A stretch of 64,000 nucleotides of DNA, taken from an uncultured Clostridia bacterium (lineage in GTDB: Bacteria > Bacillota > Clostridia > Oscillospirales > Acutalibacteraceae). The notes under the pieces are model-generated. The model was not told the origin of the DNA. It made no database searches and saw only the letters and a program-made list of their open reading frames with translations. The stretch is taken from contig CAMZEH010000002.1 in NCBI GenBank assembly GCA_947305745.1, positions 62,001 to 126,000 of the forward strand. Reading direction: 5' to 3'. Of this stretch, positions 23,377-33,383 are shown piece after piece. Both the position numbers and the translations under genes were made by a program. Positions within the stretch are counted from its first letter, which is position 1. Each line of letters starts with the position of its first letter.

Positions 23377-26300
23377 TTATTCCTCCTCGGCATTTTCACG
23401 ATCTTTCCTGCGCTTTACAAAGAAGTATATCATAAGGCCTATAAGAATTAAGATCATTAAAACAAGTATTAATCTCAGAGCACTGCCGACTGCAGTAACT
23501 TTATTATTTCTGCTCCTGAATTTTTCATCAATGTTCCCCGATAATTCGTCATTTTCCGAATCGGGACTTAGATCATTATAATCACCGTTTCCGGAACCCG
23601 ATCGAGTAACTCTGTTTGTGTTATTACCAAAGACCGAAGCTGCAAAATTAGATATCGCACCTAAATTTGCATCAGCAGCGTCTAAAAGCGAGGAGCGTCC
23701 TGGAGTTGAGCTACGACTTGCAATTATTCCCATCGGGCTGAATGAATCAGTTTGGAATGTGGTTGTACTACCACTTATAGAAGGCGTTATGAAATCAATT
23801 CTTCCACTTTCTTTTTCATGAATCGCGGTCGGTTTTTCAAAATAAGTCATATCAGGCGTAGGAAGTGTAATAACTGCGCTTTGACCTTCGGGCAAAGTAT
23901 AGCGAGTATCGGTCAATGTGTTCCATAAATAAACATTGTAAAGAGAAAGAATGTATTCCGAACCGAGCTTTTTATAAATCCTTCCGCAAGCATCGGTATC
24001 ATCGGTTATGGGGATAGCATAAAGCTTAATATACCAGTCGATTCCACTGATTCTGACGTCATTGCTGACATGATGAAACTGTTTTACCTGTTCTTGAAGT
24101 GCTTTAAGCTTATCCGCATTTCCTATAAGTGCTTTTTGACTGTCCGATAATGCTTCATAAGCTTTTGTTGCCTCTATAACATTATCCACATCCCCAAGAC
24201 TATTTAAAGTATCCGGAAGGTTATTGATTTTATTAACAAGCAAACTCTCATCATTTTGCTCAATTCCCACGACTGTTACGGTCTTGCTTTCGGATATTTT
24301 GGAAATGGTATAAAAACCGTTTTTATCGACGCTCATAGGAGTATCACCAAGCATGACTGTTATATCTGATCCCACATACGCTGGATAAAGCTGAACTTTG
24401 AACGAAAAGTCGGAATAATGTTCGGCTTGATTATCGCCTGTGATAATTTTCCCGGAGGAATTATAATAATCTATTCCCTCTGCACCCACCAAAGTAACGG
24501 TATACGTATTTTTCCTTACGTTCCCCACTTTTATAGTCATATCTTCGGAAACGTTTGGCACCACATATCTTCCCGATGCAAGTTTTTGCGCGTAACTTTG
24601 AGTGCTTCTTCCGTCGTTCACAATTATGTTAATTCCGCCGAGTGAATCGTCATATTCATCACTGAGCGAAATCGAAAACTCAAAATTGCGTCCGTGTTTT
24701 ATTTTCACATAATCTCTTATGACATTATCGACATCATTGAGATAAGTCACACCATCCACCGGGACAAGCGTAATTGTATACACTATGTCTTCCACGTTTT
24801 CGACACTTACGGTGCAGGACTGAGTAAGATTACTTATCTTATATACATCATTACTCGGCTGCAAAGTAGTGGTTTGACCGTTTGCATATCTAAGATACAC
24901 AACCGAATCATCGCCCATGGTATATCCAGAATTTGGCTGAACTCTGAATTCAAAGCTATCTCCATGAGAAACGTCGATTGTCCCCGAAAGTGCGCTACCA
25001 TCTTTATTTTTATACGTTGCTCTCGGGTTTGAGGCAAATGTTACCGGGTATTTATTTAACGAAACGTTGCTGACTGTAATGGTTCCGTCCGAAGTGATAT
25101 TATTGAGTATATATCTCCCATTAACCTTGGAAAGCTCAGTATCGTTAAATTTAACTTTTATATCGGATTGATTACAGTTTTCAGGGAGAGTAACCTCAAA
25201 AGCTATTCCTTGACCGTAAAGAACCATAATATCTTGGTTTACACTCGCGCCATTATAAATATAATCACAATTCCCGAAATCTCCACCCAAACTTTTATTA
25301 AATGTTATTTTTTTCTGAGTAGCGTGAACGTTGCCCGTAATGGTTATCGGATACTTTGCTTCAGATCCAGCTATGGTAAGAACATAATAACCATCTTCGG
25401 ACCTCTTCTTTTTAAATTTTTCACTGTCTTCGGTAAACTCTGTGCCGTTTGCCCTCATTTCTAAAGTAGAATCATCGTAGCCCTCGTTACACTTTACTGC
25501 AAATGAAAATTCTTGGCCGTAGGGTATGCTTATCGTTCCTTGAATGGAAGAATCCATATCAATCGTCTTATCATCTTTGACGTTATAATATTTAAATCCC
25601 TCAACCGGTGTGAATTTCACGGGCGGAGCAGATTCAGAAGGGTCATTACACACAATTTTGTCACCGTCATCAAATTTACTTGGATTTACATGGAATTTGA
25701 CTCGGTTAAAGTTTTCGAGAACAAGATCTTCGACGCCTTTGCCCTCAACACAGGTTAAATCAAAAATTTTGGAATAATCGGGGTACATAATAACATAGTT
25801 TGCTCCACCTTCAGCGGGGACGCCCAAGGTAACCTCGCGTCCAAAATCGTTCGGAGCGGTTGCTATATGCTGCAGTGTTCCGTCGCTCTTTTCAAGATAT
25901 AAAATAGCTTTTGGACAAAGAACTATCGGTATATTTTTAAGAGAACTTTTTAAGTTATCTACTTTAAATTTAATTCTTGTACGATAAGGAGCTCCTTCGC
26001 AGTCGGGGTTGAGTCTGAATACAAATTTTTTGTTAGAAGGCGTACCTACTACAGATGCCTCACCTTCAACTCCGCCGTCAATACTTACGGTCGCTTGCGA
26101 TAAATCAACATATCTACCGTCACAACTCAAAGTATAGATTAAATCATTGTATAAAACGTCAGAAACTGTGGAAACGTTGACAATATCCGAGTGATTACCT
26201 TTTTTGAGTTCTATTAATTCGCCTTGTTCACCGTTTCCTTTGTGAAGTTTGATACTTTGGAATGCTTCGTCTTCATAGGATTCATCAACAAAACTGAAAT

Positions 26301-28632
26301 CCACCGAGAAATCAGCACTTGATATCTTCCAATTAAATAAATCCGAAGGAATCGTGATATCACGCTGCGAAGTGCTGTGCGGTATCGTCAAAGTAACCGA
26401 AGTATCGCTGTTACGTAAGCACCGCATATCGTCGAGACCTGTATTCACGCGTTTAATGGCCGAACACACTTCATCTGCGCTTTTAAAAATCTTGCGCTCA
26501 TTAACCAAATCAAGATTTACGGTAAAGCTTTCGTCGTGAGCCAAATCAGCGGTAATGCTCTTGCCCCAGTTATTGGGGTCATTGTTTACATTCACGTCAT
26601 TTCTTACGGAATCGTTCTGGGGATTAAATTCCACATCATAGTGCCATTTAATATTATCTATAGTTATTTGATTATCTTGCAAGGGCGTAGTACAGAAAAT
26701 TGCCAAAAATGTCTCTTCAGTCCCGGTTTCGCTCTCTTCCAATTTTTGTAGCCAATAAAACCCATTTTCATATTCATCTTCCAAATCCTCGTCAAAGCTT
26801 TCCACCTTTGGAAGAGCAGTTCCGTTAAGTTTAACCGTAACATCGTCATCTATCATATAACCTTGATTCTTTTTGACCAGAAACAATCCTGCATATTTTT
26901 CGGGATCTGAAGAAATATTGCTGGCAATGGTCCACGTTTGGATAAAAATGCCTTGTACTTCGTCTTTTGGTATCGGATCACCTACAAAAAGAATATAATA
27001 GGGCATTACAGCGGCACATAAATCTGTCAATTTATAACTGGTGTTTTCATACTTAAACGTAGTTTTAAATTCGGTATATTTCTGATTTCCTACTTTTACG
27101 AATGCTTCTGCTGGAGAATTAGCATCAGCAGATGCTGTAAACGTCATTTTATTTCCGGTAAGCGCCCCTTTTGTTGCAGTGCATCCTGTTGCACTGAGAG
27201 TGTAAGCCGTAGAAGTATCAAATTCATAGCCCAAGTTTGGTGTTATGTTAAAAGTTTGCTGGCTAAATGTATCGTTATAAACTATCTTCCAAGCACCTTT
27301 CGAATAATCATCCGACGGCGATACCGTTGTTTCGCCCGTACCCGTGCCGTATTTTAAAATATAGCCGTTTTTGAACGCTTCGTTTTGCCAAGGATTGTCT
27401 TCCTGTCCATGCGTGATCGACCCAAAATAAAGTGCTTTTGTGTAGGCGTTAAATGCCACTGTAGCATCTGAAATACAGCGGACAGATAAAATTTTATTTT
27501 CCGGAGAATATGTGCATGAACAGCCAGACGTCGAGGTATTTAATTGTTCCTGCTGCACGGGCAAATAGTTAACATTTGTCTTAGTGTAAAATTCTATAAG
27601 CTTTTCAAATCCCCAAGTGTATGTGTCCGTACCTGTTTTATACTTACGAGGATTTTTATAGTCATTGCTGTCGCTATTATTAAAATAATACGAATTTGTA
27701 AACTTCGTGGCCCCTTCCAAAGCATTACCGGCCGTATCTGTCAATGTGATTTTAATACCTTTGGCCATACAAGGTATTTTATAATTCGGTGTTGACGAAG
27801 ATGTGTCAACTGTAAAATCAGTCATTACTTCTGAATTCAACGTGCTTTGACCGGGCACATCGATAGGTTTGTAGACTCCAATTCTCGAATTCTCTGCTGT
27901 GGTAATCACATACTTCGTCGTTGCGTCATGATAACATTTCTCGCTCCATCCCACGTTTTCCAATGTGCTTACGGCAGTTTCTTTGCCGTGACCTACGCGC
28001 TTAATGGTGCAATTGGTCTGCGCTTCACTCAAAGTACAGTTTAATAAAACATCTGGAGAAATTTCCACTGTTTTATCGCCGCCGGTGCCAAAATAGATGG
28101 AATCGTAAGGTTTATTTTCCCTTGCAGCATCTTTCAAAGTCTCTATGACACCTTTACCGTCATGCATAGTCCAGTAAGCCGCATCCGGCGTTACTTCTGT
28201 GCTGATTACTTCGTCTGTTGCATTGCGTACCAGTGTTACGGTATATGGCGTGTTTGGCGTTCCAAAAATAAAAACCAATTTATCTGCCGGGAGTTTTACC
28301 CAGTGGTTATTTTGATCATAAATACCGGCCACTGAACCTGACACAGTACCCCCCACTATATCTTCTTTATAATAATAATTTAAGCCACTGGGAATTTCTC
28401 CATAGACGTGTAAGTAAATATACTGATTTGCAGCCGGTCCAAATCCTTCTGTAACGACAGTTCCATACGTCTGTGTGTCCTCAGTAGGAGCATCGGCCGC
28501 ATCGGCATCCAATTTATGTCCAACAAAAAGCGCACCGACAATACCAACGGTTATAAGCAATATTTTAAAATATCTACTGCTTACTCCCTTAAATTTATTC
28601 CAAAATTCTGTGTATCTTCTTGAAATATTCAT
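23377..28632 (-). CDS. Giant membrane-anchored surface protein with repeated modules
   Basis: 1,751 residues. The N-terminus has a hydrophobic segment (FKILLITVGIVGALFVGHKL) acting as signal or anchor. The C-terminus has one membrane helix (LRLILVLMILILIGLMIYFF) followed by KRRKDRENAEEE, so it is anchored with a short basic tail and no LPXTG. The middle third to C-terminal half holds at least six similar modules of about 70-80 residues (each with a Y-T-V-T-x-V start, a GxxYxN turn, a FxFxVxL strand and a YxxxxVSxxxTVxVxxV end), resembling bacterial repeat/B-repeat folds. An acidic linker with DESLLVNKINNLPDTLNSL and QKALIGNADKLKALQEQVKQ helices precedes the tail. Adhesion or envelope function is inferred. 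Confidence 0.8.
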   Translation of the reverse strand: MNISRRYTEFWNKFKGVSSRYFKILLITVGIVGALFVGHKLDADAADAPTEDTQTYGTVVTEGFGPAANQYIYLHVYGEIPSGLNYYYKEDIVGGTVSGSVAGIYDQNNHWVKLPADKLVFIFGTPNTPYTVTLVRNATDEVISTEVTPDAAYWTMHDGKGVIETLKDAARENKPYDSIYFGTGGDKTVEISPDVLLNCTLSEAQTNCTIKRVGHGKETAVSTLENVGWSEKCYHDATTKYVITTAENSRIGVYKPIDVPGQSTLNSEVMTDFTVDTSSSTPNYKIPCMAKGIKITLTDTAGNALEGATKFTNSYYFNNSDSNDYKNPRKYKTGTDTYTWGFEKLIEFYTKTNVNYLPVQQEQLNTSTSGCSCTYSPENKILSVRCISDATVAFNAYTKALYFGSITHGQEDNPWQNEAFKNGYILKYGTGTGETTVSPSDDYSKGAWKIVYNDTFSQQTFNITPNLGYEFDTSTAYTLSATGCTATKGALTGNKMTFTASADANSPAEAFVKVGNQKYTEFKTTFKYENTSYKLTDLCAAVMPYYILFVGDPIPKDEVQGIFIQTWTIASNISSDPEKYAGLFLVKKNQGYMIDDDVTVKLNGTALPKVESFDEDLEDEYENGFYWLQKLEESETGTEETFLAIFCTTPLQDNQITIDNIKWHYDVEFNPQNDSVRNDVNVNNDPNNWGKSITADLAHDESFTVNLDLVNERKIFKSADEVCSAIKRVNTGLDDMRCLRNSDTSVTLTIPHSTSQRDITIPSDLFNWKISSADFSVDFSFVDESYEDEAFQSIKLHKGNGEQGELIELKKGNHSDIVNVSTVSDVLYNDLIYTLSCDGRYVDLSQATVSIDGGVEGEASVVGTPSNKKFVFRLNPDCEGAPYRTRIKFKVDNLKSSLKNIPIVLCPKAILYLEKSDGTLQHIATAPNDFGREVTLGVPAEGGANYVIMYPDYSKIFDLTCVEGKGVEDLVLENFNRVKFHVNPSKFDDGDKIVCNDPSESAPPVKFTPVEGFKYYNVKDDKTIDMDSSIQGTISIPYGQEFSFAVKCNEGYDDSTLEMRANGTEFTEDSEKFKKKRSEDGYYVLTIAGSEAKYPITITGNVHATQKKITFNKSLGGDFGNCDYIYNGASVNQDIMVLYGQGIAFEVTLPENCNQSDIKVKFNDTELSKVNGRYILNNITSDGTITVSNVSLNKYPVTFASNPRATYKNKDGSALSGTIDVSHGDSFEFRVQPNSGYTMGDDSVVYLRYANGQTTTLQPSNDVYKISNLTQSCTVSVENVEDIVYTITLVPVDGVTYLNDVDNVIRDYVKIKHGRNFEFSISLSDEYDDSLGGINIIVNDGRSTQSYAQKLASGRYVVPNVSEDMTIKVGNVRKNTYTVTLVGAEGIDYYNSSGKIITGDNQAEHYSDFSFKVQLYPAYVGSDITVMLGDTPMSVDKNGFYTISKISESKTVTVVGIEQNDESLLVNKINNLPDTLNSLGDVDNVIEATKAYEALSDSQKALIGNADKLKALQEQVKQFHHVSNDVRISGIDWYIKLYAIPITDDTDACGRIYKKLGSEYILSLYNVYLWNTLTDTRYTLPEGQSAVITLPTPDMTYFEKPTAIHEKESGRIDFITPSISGSTTTFQTDSFSPMGIIASRSSTPGRSSLLDAADANLGAISNFAASVFGNNTNRVTRSGSGNGDYNDLSPDSENDELSGNIDEKFRSRNNKVTAVGSALRLILVLMILILIGLMIYFFVKRRKDRENAEEE

Positions 28633-28770
28633 AATATCACCATTCCGTTCTGCTATTTTTTTAAACCGATGCTAATATTTTAGATCTTTTTTATAAATTA
28701 TATTTCTTATGAACAAGTATATAATTTAATTTGATGTTTTTCAACCCTATTTTTAAATTTTTTAAAATAA

Positions 28771-28815
28771 AAAACTTTGCACTCATATGATTATTTTCAC
28801 ACAGTGCAAAGTTTT
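28771..28815. terminator. Rho-independent terminator
   Basis: A perfect 13-bp stem (AAAACTTTGCACT / AGTGCAAAGTTTT) just after the trxB stop, with A/T tails on both sides. It ends the trxA-trxB transcript. Confidence 0.85.
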
Positions 28816-28836
28816 AATTCACATACAAAAAATTTT

Positions 28837-29751
28837 TTATTTTACGCTACCTGAAATTACAAATGATGACGCATTGCTTCCCGCAACAGCTCCGTCTGAA
28901 ACAGCTGTTGCAATTTGTCTGAAAGGTTTTATCCTGCAGTCGCCCGCAACGTAAACTCCTTCGGCCGACGTCTTACAGCTTTCATCTGCCACAAAATATC
29001 CGCTTTCGGTCATTTCTATTTGACCTCTGTAAATTTCGTTATCGGGCTCGTATCCTATCGCTATAAAAACGCCGTCTATATCTTTGGTTTCTGGGCTGTC
29101 TTGCGAAGCTACCCTGATTTTTTCGACTTTTTTATCCCCGATTATTTCTTCAATTCGGCTCTCAAAACAAATGTTTATGTTTTCTTTATTTTTTACAGTA
29201 TTTACCAAAAAATTTTCAGCCCTAAAATGGTCTTTGCGCACTATTAGCGTTACTTCACTGCAAATATTTGCAAGATAAAGAGCATCTTCGAGCGCAGTAT
29301 TTCCGCCGCCCACTACAGCTACTTTTTTGTCTTTGAAAAAAGCCCCGTCACACGTCGCGCAGTATGAAACTCCACGACCCGCAAATTCTTTTTCGCCTTT
29401 GCAGCCGAGTAACCTACGTTTAAGTCCGTTTGCAATTACGACCGTTTTGGTTTCCAGTGGTTCACGATTTTTAAAACTAATCTTTTTAATTTCAGATTTT
29501 AAATCTACTTTGTTTACTTCATCAAAAATAAATTTCGCGCCAAAATTTTTTGCTTGGTTAAAAAGAATTTCAGCAAAATCGAATCCAGAAATTTTTTCTA
29601 TTCCCGGATAGTTTTCGATATTCTCTATTATCGACGTCTGACCGCCGTAGACATTTTTTTCACAAACAGCCACGCTAAGCCCTGCTCTAAGAGCATAAAT
29701 CGCTGCTGTTATGCCCGCGGGGCCTGCGCCGATTACCGCCAAATCTACCAT
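28837..29751 (-). CDS. trxB: Thioredoxin reductase
   Basis: 304-residue NADPH-dependent flavoprotein that reduces thioredoxin. FAD site AVIGAGPAGITAAIYALRAG, active-site pair CATC in VSYCATCDGAFFKDKKVAVV, NADPH site GGGNTALEDALYLA and a C-terminal FAD contact VYVAGDCRIKPFRQIATAV. It lies 20 bp after trxA in the same direction, so it is probably co-transcribed. Length and motif order match the family. Confidence 0.95.
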   Translation of the reverse strand: MVDLAVIGAGPAGITAAIYALRAGLSVAVCEKNVYGGQTSIIENIENYPGIEKISGFDFAEILFNQAKNFGAKFIFDEVNKVDLKSEIKKISFKNREPLETKTVVIANGLKRRLLGCKGEKEFAGRGVSYCATCDGAFFKDKKVAVVGGGNTALEDALYLANICSEVTLIVRKDHFRAENFLVNTVKNKENINICFESRIEEIIGDKKVEKIRVASQDSPETKDIDGVFIAIGYEPDNEIYRGQIEMTESGYFVADESCKTSAEGVYVAGDCRIKPFRQIATAVSDGAVAGSNASSFVISGSVK

Positions 29752-29771
29752 TTTAATACTTCCTTTAGCTA

Positions 29772-30128
29772 TTACTTTTCTGTTTTTACAGATGAAAATT
29801 CAGTTTCTATTATGTTAATTATCTCACTTGCAGGCATAAATCCGCTCTCACGTCTGACGAGTTCTTTTCCGTTGAAAAATAGTAAAGTAGGCACAGATTG
29901 AATTTCGTATTTTTCCGCTAAATCCGGATACAAATCAATATCGACTTTTACAAATCTTACCATTCCTTCGTACTCTTCCATTACGCTCTCGATTATAGGC
30001 GCAAGCATCTTACACGGTCCGCACCACGAAGCGTAGAAATCTACTATAACTGGCATGGCGTATGATTTTAGTTCTTCATCAAAATTACCGATATCAAACT
30101 CATCTTTTCTGTTTGCGATTATTCCCAT
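29772..30128 (-). CDS. trxA: Thioredoxin
   Basis: 118-residue thioredoxin with the active-site WCGPC in DFYASWCGPCKMLAPIIE and the cis-proline loop QSVPTLLFFNGKE. It has about ten extra N-terminal residues (MGIIANRKDEFDIGNFDEEL) compared with the usual thioredoxin. It forms the electron-transfer pair with the trxB gene directly downstream. Confidence 0.95.
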   Translation of the reverse strand: MGIIANRKDEFDIGNFDEELKSYAMPVIVDFYASWCGPCKMLAPIIESVMEEYEGMVRFVKVDIDLYPDLAEKYEIQSVPTLLFFNGKELVRRESGFMPASEIINIIETEFSSVKTEK

Positions 30129-30191
30129 ATCAATGACCCCTTTTCATAAATTTTATCAACCAATATATATTAACAAGTATTAGAAATTAAT

Positions 30192-31481
30192 TCAAATATA
30201 CTCGCACAAGATATAATTATCTTTTATCGTACCCATTTTTGTGGGCAAAACTTTACCTCTCAAATCCTTATCACTCTTGGTTTTCACAGGTATATATTCT
30301 TTTGTATAGCCTTCATATAATCCGTCTTCGTCAATCGTTTCGTAAAGTACTTCACATGTTTTCCCTACAAACGACTCTAAAACCTTTTGGCAAGTTTCTG
30401 ATGATTTTTCCATGACTTCATGAACTCTTTGTGTTTTAACAGGTTTCGGAATTTGCCCGCTAAAATTTTCCGCCAACGTACCAGGGCGCACAGAATACGG
30501 AAATACATGAACTTTTAAAAATCCGACTTTTTCTATTAAATCCAGCGAATCTTTAAAATTCTCCTCATTTTCTCCCGGAAATCCGACCATTAAATCCGTC
30601 GTGAAAGTTGCACTCGGGAAAATTTCTTTTATTTTGTCCACAACCGAAATATATTCTTCGCGTGTATATCTACGCCGCATACTTTTTAAAATTTCATCCG
30701 AACCGCTCTGGAGCGCCAAGTGAAACTGATGGCAAAGTTTTGGCTCTTTTGAAAGCTTTAATAAAATATCGTCCGTCATAAGGTCAGGCTCCAGAGAGCT
30801 GAGCCGAACGCGTTCTATGCCGCCTACAGCGCAGACAGCCTCCACCGCATCGGCTAAATTTTTACCTATATCCATTCCGTAAGACGAAAGATTTATTCCA
30901 ACCAGTACAACTTCTTTATATCCGTTTTTTGCAAGGATTTTTACATCGTTTTCTATGTCGCTTATATTCTTTGACCTCACCCTACCTCGTGCGTACGGAA
31001 TTATGCAGTAACTGCAAAAACGATTGCAGCCGTCTTCGATTTTAAGAAATGCCCTCGAACGGTGAGGCGCGTAATTTATAGTTTCATTTGGAAATGATTT
31101 CAAATTAAAAATCGGGTCGACCTTTAAGGTCGGCTTTTTGTTTTGCAGATATTTTCTGATTATATCAGGTATATCAATTTTATTTGAATTACCTATGACT
31201 ATATCAACACCGGACACTTTGGAAATCTCATCGGATTCAGCCTGCGCTACGCAGCCTGTAACGGCCAAAATACAATTTGGATTTTTATGTTTTATTTTGT
31301 GTATAGACTGTCTGAGCTTCCTGACGCTTTCGCCTGTAACCGCGCACGAATTAAGCAAAACAATATCGGCTTGCTCATAGCTACCGCAAATCCGAAAGCC
31401 GTTTTTTTCCATTGATTTCGCGATATTTTCCGATTCACACTGATTCACTTTACAACCAAATGTCAAAATAAAAAACGTCAT
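30192..31481 (-). CDS. mtaB: tRNA (N6-threonylcarbamoyladenosine37) methylthiotransferase MtaB
   Basis: Radical-SAM enzyme that adds a methylthio group to t6A37 of ANN-decoding tRNAs. N-terminal UPF0004 domain with ILTFGCKVNQCESENIA, the radical SAM cluster CNRFCSYCIIPYARGRVRS (CxxxCxxC) and a C-terminal TRAM domain with YEGYTKEYIPVKTK. The start is placed at 31481 (MTFFILTFG) because GGGAGA lies just before it. About 430 residues, the normal length. The FGCKVN motif separates MtaB from MiaB. Confidence 0.93.
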   Translation of the reverse strand: MTFFILTFGCKVNQCESENIAKSMEKNGFRICGSYEQADIVLLNSCAVTGESVRKLRQSIHKIKHKNPNCILAVTGCVAQAESDEISKVSGVDIVIGNSNKIDIPDIIRKYLQNKKPTLKVDPIFNLKSFPNETINYAPHRSRAFLKIEDGCNRFCSYCIIPYARGRVRSKNISDIENDVKILAKNGYKEVVLVGINLSSYGMDIGKNLADAVEAVCAVGGIERVRLSSLEPDLMTDDILLKLSKEPKLCHQFHLALQSGSDEILKSMRRRYTREEYISVVDKIKEIFPSATFTTDLMVGFPGENEENFKDSLDLIEKVGFLKVHVFPYSVRPGTLAENFSGQIPKPVKTQRVHEVMEKSSETCQKVLESFVGKTCEVLYETIDEDGLYEGYTKEYIPVKTKSDKDLRGKVLPTKMGTIKDNYILCEYI

Positions 31482-31509
31482 AAAAAATCTCCCATAAAAT
31501 AACAACAGC

Positions 31510-31541
31510 CAAAAATAATAACAGCCCCCTATAAAGGAGGC
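31510..31541 (-). terminator. Terminator after tRNA-Val
   Basis: On the minus strand GCCTCC-TTTATA-GGGGGC is followed by a T-rich tail (TTATTATTTTT), directly downstream of the tRNA. Confidence 0.8.
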
Positions 31542-31548
31542 AAAAGTC

Positions 31549-31624
31549 TGGTGGACGTTAACGGACTCGAACCGCTGACCCTTCGCACGTCAAGCGAATG
31601 CTCTACCAGCTGAGCTAAACGTCC
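31549..31624 (-). tRNA. tRNA-Val (anticodon GAC)
   Basis: A 76-nt cloverleaf on the minus strand. Acceptor GGACGTT pairs with AACGTCC, the D arm is GCTCAGCTGGTAGAGC, the anticodon loop TTGACGT sits in the TTCGC/GCGAA stem, the T arm is GGTTCGAGTCC, and CCA is encoded. The anticodon GAC reads GTC/GTT valine codons. Confidence 0.95.
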
Positions 31625-31704
31625 TAACAAGGCTTAGTATAGCACAGCCGAAAATTAAATGCAATAGTTTTTTATTATTTTTTGATTAATAAATTTATGA
31701 AATT

Positions 31705-32766
31705 TTATTGTCTTAAACACAATATTTTTGTGTTGGGTCCACTCGGGCTCGACGCAAATCCAATTCTGCGTAGAAGGAGCGTTTTAAATATATCCCAGTC
31801 GATTGTACCTTTGGTCTTTTTCCTGTTTATGACGCCGTTTTCAAATTGGCAATTTTTAGCTAATTTCTCAAACAGATCCAAAACATCGTTTTTAATAACT
31901 CGCTGTGAACCCGACAAACCGATTGAATTTTGCCAACAACGTGTTGCGTTTGCCTCCAAAAGCGAAGTTAAATTTTCATTTTTATGACAATTATTTTCAA
32001 TTTTGGATAAAAATTCAACCAAAAGCTTTAATTGCTCCGGATCTCTCTCATTCTGCACTGTGTTATATGGTTTAGATTTTTTACAAAATTTATTTATCTC
32101 CTCAGAAACCGAAAATGAAATTTCTATTTGCAGTTCTTCGTTTAATTTGAGTTCTTCTCCTGGTTTTGGGGAGGGAGTCCTTGGAGTGGGAAAGATTTTT
32201 GGGGTCAAAGTTCCAACATCAGAAGTATCGTCAATATTATAATGCCCTTCAAAAAGCTCTCTTACACCACCAAAATATGAATAATCCTCCGAAACAGCAT
32301 TTTTTTCAGGCGTGGGCATAGAATTTTTGCCCTGCTCAGAACTCATCGAGCAAACGTTATTACCGCCGTTTTGCTCGTAAGTAAGTTCGGCGATACGTTT
32401 CTCGTTCGAAGAAACTTCATCCTTATCATCTAAAGCCAAGTTATCTGCTCTTTTTTCATGGTCAGAACTCGTATTTTTGTGCATTACCACACCTAAAAGA
32501 AAAAGTAGGAGCACCCCGAGCCCTACACCTACCCCTATTTTTGCTGATTTTTTCGGATTGCCAACTATTTTATTTTTGAAAACCTCAAAACCGCATTTAA
32601 TTTTTTGCCCAAAAGAAATATCGGCACCTGATCTATCATTTTTTATTGCCTTTGCGCCGAAACACCCACCATTTTGAAAAAGCATCAAAGCAGACATAAA
32701 AATTGCAGTGTTACGTTTTATATTTAACTTCACGTTAAAATCCACATCCATATAATAATCATTCAC
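31705..32766 (-). CDS. Unknown membrane protein with low-complexity linker
   Basis: 353 residues from a GTG. A hydrophobic N-terminal part (RNTAIFMSALMLFQNGG) and a second membrane helix (IGVGVGLGVLLLFLLGVVM) are followed by a charged, proline-rich linker (PKIFPTPRTPSPKPGEELKL) and a helical C-terminal domain. A sigma-A promoter places the transcription start within a base or two of this GTG, so translation likely begins further in, at the ATG 32751 or the GTG 32733 (reading KLNIKRNTAIF). No family recognised. It is in the same block as three other secreted or membrane genes. Confidence 0.6.
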   Translation of the reverse strand: MNDYYMDVDFNVKLNIKRNTAIFMSALMLFQNGGCFGAKAIKNDRSGADISFGQKIKCGFEVFKNKIVGNPKKSAKIGVGVGLGVLLLFLLGVVMHKNTSSDHEKRADNLALDDKDEVSSNEKRIAELTYEQNGGNNVCSMSSEQGKNSMPTPEKNAVSEDYSYFGGVRELFEGHYNIDDTSDVGTLTPKIFPTPRTPSPKPGEELKLNEELQIEISFSVSEEINKFCKKSKPYNTVQNERDPEQLKLLVEFLSKIENNCHKNENLTSLLEANATRCWQNSIGLSGSQRVIKNDVLDLFEKLAKNCQFENGVINRKKTKGTIDWDIFKTLLLRRIGFASSPSGPNTKILCLRQ

Positions 32767-32801
32767 GTGATTATTATATCATTTTTGGATGTGACTTTCA
32801 A
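32750..32801 (-). promoter_or_regulatory. Promoter overlapped by a 12-bp inverted repeat
   Basis: TTGAAA (32796-32801), 17-base spacer, TATAAT (32773-32778) on the minus strand. A perfect 12-bp inverted repeat (ATATAATAATCA / TGATTATTATAT, 32750-32779) covers the -10 and the start region, compatible with an operator or an RNA hairpin at the 5' end. Confidence 0.65.
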
Positions 32802-32840
32802 TTGTTTTTTATTCCATTTATACACACACTTAACACTTAC

Positions 32841-33362
32841 TTAGCAATCTGAAATATCAATATTGCCCAAATAATCACAGCTTATTTGCCTGCTGAATTT
32901 GTCTTGAGTTTCGCCTCTGTATTTAAATTCCGTATCAGCAATTCCCGCACCTTTTCCGGTGGTGTTATTGGCTTTTCTTGTAGAAATATTGACTGCATAA
33001 TCGCCATCTTTGGCTATGCTACCGTATGACGTACTCAAGCACTGAGCCTGTTTGGACTTTTCGTTATATTTGAATTTCATCACAATAGTAAATTCAGACA
33101 AGACGTCACGCGTAATTTTATTTATGTAAGAAACTACGTTCTTCACACTTATATACTTAAAAGGATTTGAACTCAGTTTCCCATCGTATTCGTATCTGAC
33201 TACACGCCTATGCTCCTCTCGATCCAAAGTAGCCGTGATTTTTTTGTTGGCTGTTTCCTCTTCACTTGAAACAGCCTTGCCCGTGTCGATGCAAATCGCC
33301 CTAAAAGACATCACCGAAAAAACAAGAATAATTCCAAAAGTAATTTTAATAATATTTTTCAT
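32841..33362 (-). CDS. Unknown secreted protein, paralogue of the next gene
   Basis: 173 residues with a signal peptide (KITFGIILVFSVMSFRAICI). The rest is beta-rich (YEYDGKLSSNPFKYISVKNV, FTIVMKFKYNEKSKQAQCL) and ends ISCDYLGNIDIS, similar in layout and ending to the neighbouring 188-residue protein (IFCDSNGEIGIS). GGAGGGAG precedes the ATG. No known family. The pair probably arose by duplication. Confidence 0.7.
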   Translation of the reverse strand: MKNIIKITFGIILVFSVMSFRAICIDTGKAVSSEEETANKKITATLDREEHRRVVRYEYDGKLSSNPFKYISVKNVVSYINKITRDVLSEFTIVMKFKYNEKSKQAQCLSTSYGSIAKDGDYAVNISTRKANNTTGKGAGIADTEFKYRGETQDKFSRQISCDYLGNIDISDC

Positions 33363-33383
33363 AACTCTCCCTCCTTATCTTTA

